From the NCBI RefSeq assembly GCF_052857255.1, contig NC_135505.1, positions 46,144,520 to 46,208,519 of the forward strand: 64,000 nucleotides of DNA, given 5' to 3'. A program made the translations under genes and the position numbers. This document shows, piece by piece, positions 54,701 through 64,000 of this stretch. The notes under the pieces are model-generated. The model was not told the DNA's origin, made no database searches, and worked only from the letters and a program-made list of their open reading frames with translations. Source of the stretch: Amblyomma americanum. Its lineage: Eukaryota; Arthropoda; Arachnida; Ixodida; Ixodidae. The first letter of the stretch is position 1. Each line of letters opens with the position of its first letter.

Positions 54701-56770
54701 TGTCCTTTCATATAATTTACTGCTACATGTTCGGAATATATTTACATCCATATAGTAAGAACCATGCAGAAGCATTGAGTGCACCTCGGAGGAGAGGCCT
54801 GTTTTTCGTCTTCGCTCACCGTAGTCTGCCTGCGGGTATATGAATGCCCCGGTTTCTGGACATTATGATACACGCTCTGCCCCTTCTACCCACGAAGGAC
54901 ACATGCACAAGGTTAAGCAAACACTGGTTTGAATCTAGGCGAATGAAGAGCTTTTGACGGGCACGATATATTAGGGGGCAATAGCGCTAAGTCCTAGGTC
55001 ATAAGCACTCACGGGCGACGCACGGTGTTGACGATCAAAACACTTGTGCCCTACTGGACAAAAAAAAATCACGTCGTCTCTAACACCTAGGCGCAAATAA
55101 GAGCTCAAATAAAATTACTTAACGAAGCTGATGCCGTCACAGTCACATCCGCTTCTTCTTCCTCTAATATTCATGTCTGATCAGGTAATCTACTCATCCC
55201 TTACCCTATGGATCAAGGAGGACTTCGACAACCGAAGATGCAGTTAAAAAGAAAAGAGTAGTTACTTGGCAACCCTGTGGCCTTGCTGAACTTTTGGCTC
55301 CAGGGATACGATGGTAGGTTAACTACGCATCTGTATCCCGCTTTCATCTGCTAAATCTTTCTCACGTTTACATAATTACCAAGACTCGTGTGATTATCAA
55401 CTGGTCTTTCTTTACCACCCCAAATGCATTAGAGGTGTTGGCGATGTTTTATTTTGACCTCAAGATACAGTTATCTTAGCATTTTCGTCGTACTTCCAAA
55501 GGCGTTAAGAACGCATGGCCTTCGCTGCTCCAAATTGACGTGCTATGTGTACGGTGTTCCCGTTTTAGCCAGAGGCTGAATGCTCCCCATCAGCGTTCGT
55601 GCTGATGGGGAGCCCAACGATTCCTTGGCTCAGTTTTTCACGTCTGATACAATTCCCGAAGTGATCAACTGCAACGTAGCGCCTACCTTGGTAAGTAACA
55701 AATCTTTTCCGTCCAATTCTCTCGCATCTGCTGGGAGATGACAAACAAGGAGAGTGCGAGAGAGTACCTGTTCCAGTAGACGCCGACATCGCTGACATCG
55801 ACTGTGCGGCCAATGAGGCCTCGCGTACATTAGTGTCTAGACAAGAGCAGAAGTAGTAAGTGGGTCGTTATAGAAGCAAAAGCAGAGAAAACTTTTTTTA
55901 TTGGTTAAATGGGTCTTGGGAATTAAGCAGTGGTTTAACTCTTCGAAACCTAGTTAGACATAACAAAAGCTCCATTACATTTGGCTACGCTTGGATAGAT
56001 GCTTGAAATCCCTCTCACATGGCAAAACTGCATGTGACAGCGGCGTCCCCTACTTAAACGAACGCCGAGTAACGTGCATCATCACAGGACCACATCTGGC
56101 CACTGACAGACTTAAAAACTTTATTTTGAAAATATATACAGAGAGCTAGTGGAGCAGCGGTCGGCGCACAGCGGTCGGAGCAATGGCGTTGCGGTGCTTG
56201 GAGCATCGGCGCGGCGGCTGCAGCTGCGGTTACCCACGTGATCTGACACCAGAGCCACACCTCCGGGTAAGGTCAAACCTCAGCACTCGGTGATCTTGGC
56301 GAAACATGGCTCCAAAGTATACAAACTAGAAACTCAGTCTTTGAAGATAATGTGATAGAGAAAAGTGTAGCGCAGCTGCTCAGAGAAAACCTGAAATGCG
56401 GCTTTTCTGTTTTCTGCAGCGCATGTATTGCAGTACATTGCACAGCTCTACGGTGTTGAGGCTGTTAGACCCTGTAGCATCCTCCGGGGTGCACTGGTAC
56501 TCTATAAAGAAAAGCTCCCCCAGACAGGCGGGTGTCTTTGGTTCGATTATCCATACTGAGATGAACTTGCCTTAAGGTGCGAAGGTTCTAAGATGGCGCA
56601 AAAGATTTGCATTGAAGCAGTAAGGCCGCGTGCATAGATGGATGCTAATGATATGTACTTGATTATTACACACTTAATCCGCTCTCGCTAACTCTTCTTC
56701 GGTAAATAAACATCGACGGTGAGCTCCCACTGAGTGTTGTTGAACAGTTCCTATTCGTCCTGCCATCTTC
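54701..56770. other. No recognisable gene
   Basis: Short frames only. A short perfect inverted repeat (GCTCCCCATCAGC / GCTGATGGGGAGC) occurs at about 55581-55613. Confidence 0.5.
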
Positions 56771-56866
56771 TCACGTGTACTGGTTAGCGCCGCTTATAGA
56801 GGGACTCGCTCTTATGACCAGTGGCCCTAAGCTCGATCCCTAAAACGGCAAGTATTTTTCTTCAAA

Positions 56867-57763
56867 AGGGAGGATTGTTGGGCCAGTTGGTTCATGATTC
56901 AAAACGGAAAACGGCGAGAAAAACGGGACAAGATAGAGAGAAGCAACACACACAGCACCGAACTTACAACTGAGTGTATTTCATGCGAGAGCGCAATAAA
57001 TACAGGAAGTACTCATAAAAAAACTAAAAGAACACCATAATATAAGATTGATACTATTGCAGGTCAATATCGGAAAAGGCTATCTCTTTTCTCGATAAGC
57101 GGAGAGACGGCACGCTCAAGCACTTGTCACCACTCGTGCGGATGACGAAAGATTCGCATACTTCCCGTTTTTGTTTGCTCGCGTGCGTGCGCAACACTGC
57201 TTTTGTTGAACAGGGGAGTGCATTTGCATGTTTTCACTTGCTTGGCGAGTGTGATCCGTCTGCCTACACTGACATCATTAGCGTGCTCTCTTAATCTGTC
57301 ATTTAAGCAGCGGCCAGTCTGGCCAACATAAGGGACACCGCATGACAGAGAGATTTCATAGATCACCTTGCTTTGGAAGTCAACTTATTGCGCCACGTGC
57401 TTAGCGCTGCAGGATCCTCGCTTTTCCTGTGCCCCGTTTACTTTCCTGCACAACCTGCGCAATTTGTTGGGTGCCGAAAACACTACACGCACACCGCCTC
57501 GTCCCGCAATCTTTTTCAGCCGATGGCTGACGCCATGGACATATGGGATGCCCGCTGTCTTGACCAAACTTCGCTCAGGCTGCTTGGAGTCGGCAGGTCT
57601 ACGCAGTTCATTCAAAAGGTGGTGGGCAATGCTGTTGATGATGGCCTTTGGATGGCCTTATATCATGGTGTTCTTTTAGTTTTTTATGTGTACTTCCTGT
57701 AAGTTCGGTGCTGTGTGTTGCTTCTCTTTATATTGTCCCGTCTTTCGCGCCGTTGTCGGTCTT
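56867..57763 (-). mobile_element. Penelope-like element fragment with inverted ends
   Basis: Minus strand. Coding part (GIY-YIG) at 57680-57127 followed by a 3' UTR to about 56875. The 3' UTR (56880-57040) recurs in inverted orientation at 57656-57763, shortened by a deletion of about 45 bp. Flanked by GTATTTTTCTTCAAA (56852-56866) and GTATTTTTTTTCAAA (57764-57778), a 15-bp target duplication with one mismatch. Confidence 0.85.
57127..57615 (-). pseudogene. Penelope-like GIY-YIG endonuclease, C-terminal remnant
   Basis: The frame reads IPYVHGVSHRLKKIAGRGGV and RVVFSAPNKLRRLCRKVNG, the linker between RT and nuclease in Penelope-like polyproteins. After a TAA at 57385-57387 it continues in the same frame with IYEISLSCGVPYVGQTGRCL and NDRLREHANDV, the GIY-YIG nuclease core (Y..G..YVGQT.R...RL.EH) that nicks target DNA. 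It ends at HPHEW (57127). RT is missing. Confidence 0.9.
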
Positions 57764-57835
57764 GTATTTTTTTTCAAACGAGAAGTTTCTGAGAAAACTA
57801 CATCGCTGTCTTTTTTTACTAGTATGACTAAAAAT

Positions 57836-57969
57836 AACACCATCTGCCGGGCTAGTAGGTTGCGATGCATATGTATCAGCAGTGTGAACATAAAACAGGA
57901 AGAAGAAGGAGAGCGCTCTGTCCTATCTTCTCCCTCTTCTTCCTGTTTTGTGTCCGCGGTGCTGATACA
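57836..57969. mobile_element. Small hairpin insertion element
   Basis: 134 bp flanked by TATGACTAAAAAT (57823-57835) and TATGACTGAAAAT (57970-57982). The interior forms a long hairpin: CATATGTATCAGC (57868) with GCTGATACATATG (57961-57973), and AAAACAGGAAGAAGAAGGAG (57892) with its near-inverse (57930-57949). The start CCGGGCTAGTAGGTTG resembles Penelope-type termini. Confidence 0.7.
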
Positions 57970-58055
57970 TATGACTGAAAATGGCTGGATGTAAATCAGT
58001 AATTACTCGCATATTAGAAATGTGCTCCAATTTAAGAAATTCCGTAAATCTGCTA

Positions 58056-59924
58056 GACTAACGTTATAACGTATCGTCGCTTAGGAATCGAATGTGCGGA
58101 GACGCTTTGCTTGTTAGGACAATACTTTAACACAAAAAGGGTCACATATTTTTTATCAGTGTTATTGCTGAGGTTTCGGTCATTGAGTGAAACATACTAG
58201 GCGATATTTTCAGGAAAGATATAGCTGCTCAAAACAGAGGACATGACAACATTCTATCAACTGAACCGTATCCGCGGCTTTCACATGCCCCGTGGGGACA
58301 TCCCACACACTTGTACGTTGAGGATCTAAAACACGGTTTAACCAAATCCGATCTTTACCTTTTTTTTCGATTAGGTTACCGTGCACCAATGTATCAAACT
58401 GCACGAAAGGCTTATGCTGCAGATTCTCAAAGTATATTCCTCTTACATTTTAAGGGCTGGTTTGAAGACTACACATTTCTCGAAAAAGCAGCCGGCCGCC
58501 GAAAAAGCTCAATGAATCGAAGTTGTCTTCAAATCGCAAAATTCTGCCGCCTACACTGCTACCGTCGTACGCCGAGGAGGACAATACGTACACTCCCGAA
58601 CACAAATGATTTCACCCCAACGTGGCATAGGACGACACTGAGCAGAACTCCACCATAATTTTCTTCTCCGTGTAAATCATTTATAGGGCTAGTTTTCGCC
58701 TATGCTGATCATTGACCGGCAGCCAAATTCGCATTTTTTTTTCTAAAAAAATGTTTTAAAAATTAACGCCCAGTCGATTTAAACTCGTGAAATTTAAGCC
58801 TGTAAAGTACCCAGTGAAGCAGAAAGGTCGTTTTTTGATAGAAAAGACTGCTTTTAAACATTCAACCTTACTCGATCTAAACTCATGACCTCTACACATG
58901 GAAAGAACTGCGTGACCAACGTTTTCAAGTCAATGGCAGCTAGCTGAACTTCTGTGATCCTCGCGTGAGCAGCGGGTCGACGTTTGCAGTTTATCTCCGA
59001 AATCGACAGAATGACAGCGATGCCTGCTTTTTATTTTCTGGAGATCTGTAATCCCAAAATCTCTGAGATCAGTTAAAGTAAGGTGCTCGCTATTATGATG
59101 AGTTAATTAATCAGTACAGTGAAACTAGAAGTTTTTCTCAGTGCACTTTCAAACATAAAGCATTACCCGACCTAGATATCCTCATGCTTAGATCTGTTTT
59201 TGTATCACGACAGAAGTTACACGCTCTGGGCTTGTCCCAGCCAATAACAGTAATCACACACTCTCATGCCACATTCCATTTCCAACATGTATAATGGATA
59301 AGTTGAGTTGATTCACATGCGCACATATGCTCACTTCTCAGGTCTCCCCTATAGCGCAGCATATTAGCCGCGTCCTAGACTCCAGTGTAGCCAATGCCTC
59401 TGTCCCTCTTTGGGTTTGATGAAAGCCAAATGGACACAAATCCTTGAAAAACGAGTCGTGTGTAATTGCAAGAGCAATGCTTCATTTACTACCTCCATCT
59501 GCATCCCTAGCCTTTAATACGCTGCCTCTTCTTAAAATGAACTTCTCAACACTTGGCTGAATTTCAGTTTAGTCATACGTGCACATATATTAATTGACCC
59601 ATGCTTGTGTCAAGAACAATCTATGACTAGGCAGAGATAATTTCATGACGCAGAGCGAATCCCCTGAAATTATGCAACCATTTGGTTTAGCCACCCGCTT
59701 AAAAATATAAAACCGTGAGTAAGCTGCGAAGAATATTGGCAATTTACACGAGCCAGACGCCACTCCGCATCTTTTCTGACATGACAGCGCTCCGAGGGAC
59801 TGCTTAAATTTTGGTCCGCACTTAGCTTAGCTAAGCTATGCGGACGCACACGTCACTGCCTTGGGTGACACTCCAGTGCACCGTTTTGGCCGCTCACGAG
59901 CAAGAAAGTCAATTTCCTGGTAGA
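58056..59924. other. No recognisable gene
   Basis: AT-rich, short frames only, no recognised repeat. Confidence 0.5.
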
Positions 59925-60590
59925 GTTGAGTTGATGCATGCTGCATGTGGGATTAGCCTTGCTTGTTCTGCAGGTAATTGCTCCACCGTAGCGTCACATA
60001 TATGGTAATAATGACCTAAAACCTATCGGATCTGTCCCGCCAAGCGCGCAGTCACTTATAATAGTACATATTCCAGTTTTGCAGTCACGATCTATGCACA
60101 CATTCACTCAAAGTAGAACGTAGCCCACTCCAGAAGTCACCATATTCAGTCACATATTTATGTAAGTCACAATTGAACATTGTCCATTGCAGTGTCCGCA
60201 TCTATGCACACATTCGCTCACAGTAGAACGTAGTACTCTCAAAAAGTCACCATATTAAGTCACATATTCACTCACAGTGGAACATAGTCCATTGTAGTAC
60301 CACCATCCATGCACACATTCACTCACAGTATAACATAGACCACTCCAGAAGACACCATCTAAGCACACATTCAATTACAGTAAACCATAGTCCGTTCCTG
60401 CTGTCACCATTTAGAATCAAGATCAGTGTCCTGCAGAAATATCAACAGAAAGCGTGCAGAATCCCTTCCGCATGTCTGGTTTCCAATAGGGTAGACAATG
60501 TCCTGAAGTGTACTGTGAAGGGTCCTTGTCTCCTTGAAGGAAGCGAACATCAAATACCTTTCTGCGTTGTACTCTAAGCAGAGGTGTGCA
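59925..60590 (+). repeat. FB-2 left inverted arm
   Basis: Tandem units with CACACATTCACTCACAGTA at about 60098, 60208, 60262 and 60314, followed by the block AAGGAAGCGAACATCA (60537-60552), which is found inverted at 63090. Confidence 0.7.
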
Positions 60591-61306
60591 CGTGTAAGGT
60601 TGATAGGCAAAATAGGTGTCTTTTGTTGTTTGCCAGAACTTTTGCATGTACCAGTCCTTAGAAATTCGCCACCTATGTGCTGTTTTTAAGTGCGCCGGAT
60701 ACGCATGCGTGTATTAGTGACCAAAATTACCCATCTGTAGATTAAACCTCAGTGGTTAGTCCAGCTTTGTCCTGTATTCGTTTCCTGGTTTTCTCGTACT
60801 TTTGCTTGTTGAATTTATATCTGGTACACACCAACAAGCCCATATAGTTACCTTGTTGATAGTGAAGCAGATTATATCATTGCAAACAGCCTTCGCTCAA
60901 CGTTAATCACTTAGTGCAAATTCGTGACCTGCAGTTTCGTCTCGCTGAAAGTACTTCAGGGCTTCCACTGCAGCGCAAAAAATAGATTTTTTTCCGAATA
61001 TCTCTTCTCTGGCGCCGGAAAGCTATGTAATAGCATTTAGATCATTTTCGGTTACATTACTGCGCCCTAATTTACGTAGAAACGCTTTTCAAACGGTTTT
61101 TTTTCCCAAAAGCCTGACAATGATGTTCGAGCCGCCCTCCTAACTGCAGAATAAATTGAGATAGCGACGCGCTTTTGCTGTCACTCTTTCGTCCCTTACT
61201 GCGCGGTTCAGCTGTCTAATGATATATGGACAGATATTGCGCCATTTGCTTTTCCAAAAACCAATCATTTTATTTGTTTTTTAAGGTAAAAAATGGCGCC
61301 GAACTT

Positions 61307-61620
61307 GCCCCGCCGCGGTGGCTCAGTGGTTAGGGCGCTCGACTACTGATCCGGAGTTCCCGGGTTCGAACCCGACCGCGGCGGCTGCGTTTTTAAGGAG
61401 GAAAAACGCTAAGGCGCCCGTGTGCTGTGCGATGTCAGTGCACGTTAAAGATCCCAAGGTGGTCGAAATTATTCCGGAGCCCTCCACTACGGCACCTATT
61501 CTTCCTTTCTTCTTTCACTCCCTCCTATATCCCTTCCCTTACGGCGCGGTTCAGGTGTCCAAAGATATATGAGACAGATACTCCGCCATTTCCTTTCCCC
61601 AAAAGACCAATTATTATTAA
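61307..61620 (+). mobile_element. SINE-A copy 3
   Basis: Complete: CCGCGGTGGCTCAGTGG (box A), GGTTCGAACCCG (box B, about 61364), GTGCACGTTAAAGATCCC (61438-61455) and an ATTATTATTAAT tail shared with the next copy. Confidence 0.92.
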
Positions 61621-61629
61621 TATTATTAT

Positions 61630-61885
61630 TGTCCCACATCTCGGTGAACACTCGAGCCGTAAGGAACGTGGGAGTGAAAGAAAACAAAAACGAGGCGCTC
61701 TAGTGGAGGACTCCGGAATATATTGGACCACCTGGAGTTCTTTAATGTGCACTAACATCACAAAGCACACGGGTGCCTTTTGCACTCCAGCTCCCTCGAA
61801 GCGCGGCTGCCACGGCCGGTTTCGAACACCGGAACACCTGCTCTGTAGCCGTGGACCGTATACTGAGCAACTGCGGCTGGTAAAG
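61630..61885 (-). mobile_element. SINE-A related, diverged copy
   Basis: Minus strand. Best match over the central block (GTGCACATTAAAGAACTCC) and CGGAGTCCTCCACTAGAG. The head is diverged (GTTCGAAACCGG as box B). It is tail-to-tail with the preceding copy. Confidence 0.75.
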
Positions 61886-62229
61886 TGGCAAAATTTAGTA
61901 AGAAAGGCAACTAGCAACCGCGTCATGAATGACGGCATATGGCTGGAAGTGCACCAGCTTGCCGTCTTATCGTGTAGGCCATTTCTGGCACCAAGCTCAA
62001 GACCAGACTCTCCTGGACGAGCAACCCTTAGCGCGCGGAATGTACTACGTGCCATTATAGAACACTAGGTGACTCTAGTGATGCAGCGATAAGGCGAGAG
62101 ATGGATGGAAATCTTTATTAATGCAAATGCATTACTAGGCAATGTCAGCAGCTTGCGTGTCCTAAAAAAGTGGACGTAAAATAAGGAAGCTAAATGTGTA
62201 GCACGCTACCATGTCATCAGGTAGTGTAT

Positions 62230-62580
62230 GGTAGTCATGACTGAGTGCATATGACAATTAGTATTTACATAGTGTCACATTGATGTCATCTTCCGGTGAG
62301 TGACTGTAATTAAGTCATCACTCCGAAGTCATTTGTCATGATTGGAATCATATTCCATGTGGTCATGACAGGAGTCTGTCCCAGGAAGGTATTTAGTCGT
62401 GGTCATACAAGTCCTGAGTCGTGATCATAAGTCATGGAAGCGAAATGCTTCACAGAAAGTGCTGATTCTTGGTCACTAAATTTTCTCAGTCATTGGTCTG
62501 AAAGTGAGTCACAAAAAGCGCTAAGTAATGGATCACGAAATGGCTCACGAAAAGAGGTATGTCATGCGTCACAGAGTGGG
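62230..62580 (+). repeat. GTCA-rich degenerate tandem repeat
   Basis: Short irregular units of the type AGTCATG / GGTCAC / AGTCACAAAAAG dominate this stretch. Confidence 0.6.
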
Positions 62581-62744
62581 TTAAAAAATTAACGGAGGTT
62601 TACCTTCGGTTCTTGTTGCTTGTTGCTGCTTTAGCCTGCCAGTCTTGTTATGCTATGCTTTGGTCGTTTTTTGATCTTTCCCTGGCTAAACGATCGTTAA
62701 GGTACCGCTTCTCCCTCGGTGGAACCAAGATTAAACTGCCGTTA

Positions 62745-62830
62745 GATTTGATTGACCTTGACTTGACCTTGACTTGATCTCGATGACCGAGATGTCCTTG
62801 ACCTGACCTTCTAATGACCTTAACCTTAGA
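62745..62830 (+). repeat. (TTGACC)-type tandem repeat
   Basis: Units CCTTGAC, TTGACCTTGAC and GACCTTAACC in tandem, followed again near 62890 by GACCTTGCCTGATCC. Confidence 0.65.
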
Positions 62831-63059
62831 CATTAGCAATGACTTCACCATTGGTACGAACTGGATTCACTGTCTGGCTCTCCAAACTTAGACCGAAGTC
62901 TTGACCTTGCCTGATCCTTGAAGGTCATGGTAAGTACACGGAGATCTCAGCCCGTTAACTCTAATATTGAAGCTACTGCTTCAAAATTGCCGGCATGGCA
63001 TCGTCTCCGCTATTTCTTTATGTGGTGTTTGCGGGAATATCGAACATTATATTATGTAA

Positions 63060-63555
63060 TGCCCAGCATACAAAGCGGAAAGGCAGGTGATGTTCGCTTC
63101 CTTCAAGGAGACAGGAGCCCTTCACAGTACAGTTCAGGATATTGTCTACCCGAGTGGAAATTAGACATGCAGAATGGAAGCTGCACGCCTTCTTTTAACA
63201 TTTTTGCAGGGCACTGATCTTGTTTCTAAATGCTGACAGCAAAAACGAACTATGGTCTACTGTGATTGCATGTGTGCGTAGATAGTGTCTTGTGGAGTGA
63301 ACTACGTTATACTCTGAGTGAATGTGTGTATTGATTGTGGCACTGCACTGGACTATGTTCTACTGTGACTGAATGCGTGCGTAGATGGTGACTGCGGGAG
63401 TGGAATACGTTGTATTACAAGTGACTGTGCGCATAGCGGCGTAGATCCCACCGGTTTTAGGACATTATTAACATTGAAGTGGCGCTACAGACGAGCAATT
63501 GTCGGCAGAATACGAAAGGTTAATTCCACCTGTAGCATTGAACACCTCAATTCCA
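63060..63555 (-). repeat. FB-2 right inverted arm
   Basis: Inverse of the left arm, with fewer tandem units. It begins at the block inverse to 60411-60585 and ends near TGTAGCATTGAACACC. Confidence 0.7.
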
Positions 63556-63684
63556 TTCAAATCAAAACTGCCGAGTCATGGGTCGCACAATGGGTCACAG
63601 AATGTGAGCCTGTCGATTAGCTCAACTTATCCAGGGTATACAAAACTAAGTCTGTCTGGGTACATTGCGTTTATGGGAGTTGGA

Positions 63685-64000
63685 GAAGGAGGAGGAGGAA
63701 GAACATTTATTTTCACCAAATATGGCGCGGCAGCCACCTCCGGGTCCGCACGTTGGCGTGCGGGGATGCAGTCTGTCGCACCGCGGCCGCAGGACATTCG
63801 ACCCCGTCTAGCAGAAGAGGTCTTCAGCCTCGGCCTCCAGGCATCTCCATAATATGTGCTCTAATGTAGGCACGTGGCCGCAAAATTGGAAAATTTCGGT
63901 TTCTGCACCGTCCCCCTTGCACCCTGTGGCACCCGTCCAACTCCTCTACAGGGACCAGAAGAAATTTCGAGCTTGAAGTCTTCTCTAGTCGTAGGATTCC
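63685..64000 (-). pseudogene. I/R1-like LINE 3' end, cut by the window edge
   Basis: On the minus strand a C-terminal finger reads FCGHVPTLEHILWRC, the C..CG..T.EH.LW.C motif that closes many I/R1-group LINE proteins. It is followed by a stop and a 3' UTR ending AAAATAAATGTTCTTCC and a TCC-rich tail (63685-63702). The upstream part lies beyond the window. The first Cys of the finger is not clear (F in its place), so this copy may be defective. It is a different family from the LINEs at 4075 and 39893. Confidence 0.7.

Larger units (their letters stand above)
56775..58055 (+). mobile_element. SINE-B copy split by two insertions
   Basis: The head is at 56775-56866, with a box-B-like GCTCGATCCC. 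The body resumes at 57764 (AGAAGTTTCTGAGAAAAC) and again at 57970 (GGCTGGATGTAAATCAG). Between these lie a Penelope fragment and a hairpin element, each bordered by a duplication of host SINE sequence. Confidence 0.65.
59925..63555. mobile_element. Large foldback-like element (FB-2)
   Basis: 59925-60590 pairs in inverted orientation with 63060-63555. The pairing is clear over CCTAAAACC..GGATCT (60015 / 63460), over a series of about 45-bp units containing ACACATTCACTCACAGTA, and over CATGTCT..TTTCCA..GGGTAGACAAT (60471-60505 / 63143-63177). Units within each arm repeat in tandem, more on the left. The centre holds two SINEs and GTCA-rich tandem repeats but no transposase. Arms of 500-660 bp made partly of tandem units suggest a Foldback-type element. 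Confidence 0.7.

Noticed and set aside
57368..57702. Plus-strand frames over the Penelope fragment
   Set aside because: Antisense of the GIY-YIG linker region.
60060..60420. CRISPR-like spaced repeats
   Set aside because: Units are diverged, spacers are not unique, the array is inside an inverted arm and the genome is eukaryotic.

Overview
The window looks like a gene-poor, repeat-dense piece of an arthropod nuclear genome, most likely a chelicerate and probably a hard tick. That is inferred from the mix of Ty3/Gypsy, CR1-like, I-like and RTE LINEs, a Penelope-like (GIY-YIG) element and tRNA-derived SINEs, and from the absence of any bacterial gene organisation. I found no host protein-coding gene. 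The only cellular gene I would defend is a tRNA-Asn(GTT) at 35859-35932. Almost everything else recognisable is a transposable element or a satellite.

Layout: 1-4070 holds one tRNA-derived SINE and a perfect palindrome. 4075-6960 is a 5'-truncated I-like LINE with an RNase H domain. 10480-12020 is a foldback-type structure whose arms contain degenerate minisatellite. 12881-32344 is a chain of three Ty3/Gypsy elements, each bordered on both sides by (TA)n tracts: Gypsy-1 (minus, 12993-18233, 185-bp LTRs), Gypsy-2 (plus, 18713-28330, about 150-bp LTRs) and Gypsy-3 (28431-32316, terminal repeats of about 58 bp). Gypsy-2 gag is split by a nearly intact CR1-like LINE (about 20000-24400). Its ORF1 begins with a 2A-type ribosome-skipping peptide and its 919-codon ORF2 is open. 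Gypsy-3 carries an internal inversion: gag-PR-RT-RH lie on the minus strand and integrase on the plus strand. A short TIR element holding a tRNA-like sequence (18298-18635) lies between Gypsy-1 and Gypsy-2.

32345-38700 is mostly unrecognised sequence around the tRNA-Asn gene. 38701-46925 is a 297-bp satellite array split by a near-complete I-like LINE (minus). That LINE is itself interrupted by a 1,048-bp TIR transposon with a 3-bp target duplication and by a small hairpin. 47100-50610 holds two tail-to-tail RTE copies and a decayed CR1-like fragment. 53000-58060 is a cluster of a second tRNA-derived SINE family (SINE-B); one copy hosts the first SINE family, another hosts a Penelope fragment and a hairpin insertion, all with visible target duplications. 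59925-63555 is a second, larger foldback structure containing two tail-to-tail SINEs. The right edge (63685-64000) is the 3' end of another I/R1-like LINE on the minus strand.

The elements do not form a cooperating pathway; the window records nested transposition. The most interesting points are the 2A peptide at the start of a LINE ORF1, repeated use of (TA)n tracts as Gypsy landing sites, the inversion in Gypsy-3 with its very short terminal repeats, and the DNA transposon whose removal on paper returns the host LINE ORF to frame. Coordinates of element edges are mostly good to a few bases where LTRs, TIRs or target duplications are visible, and to tens of bases otherwise.
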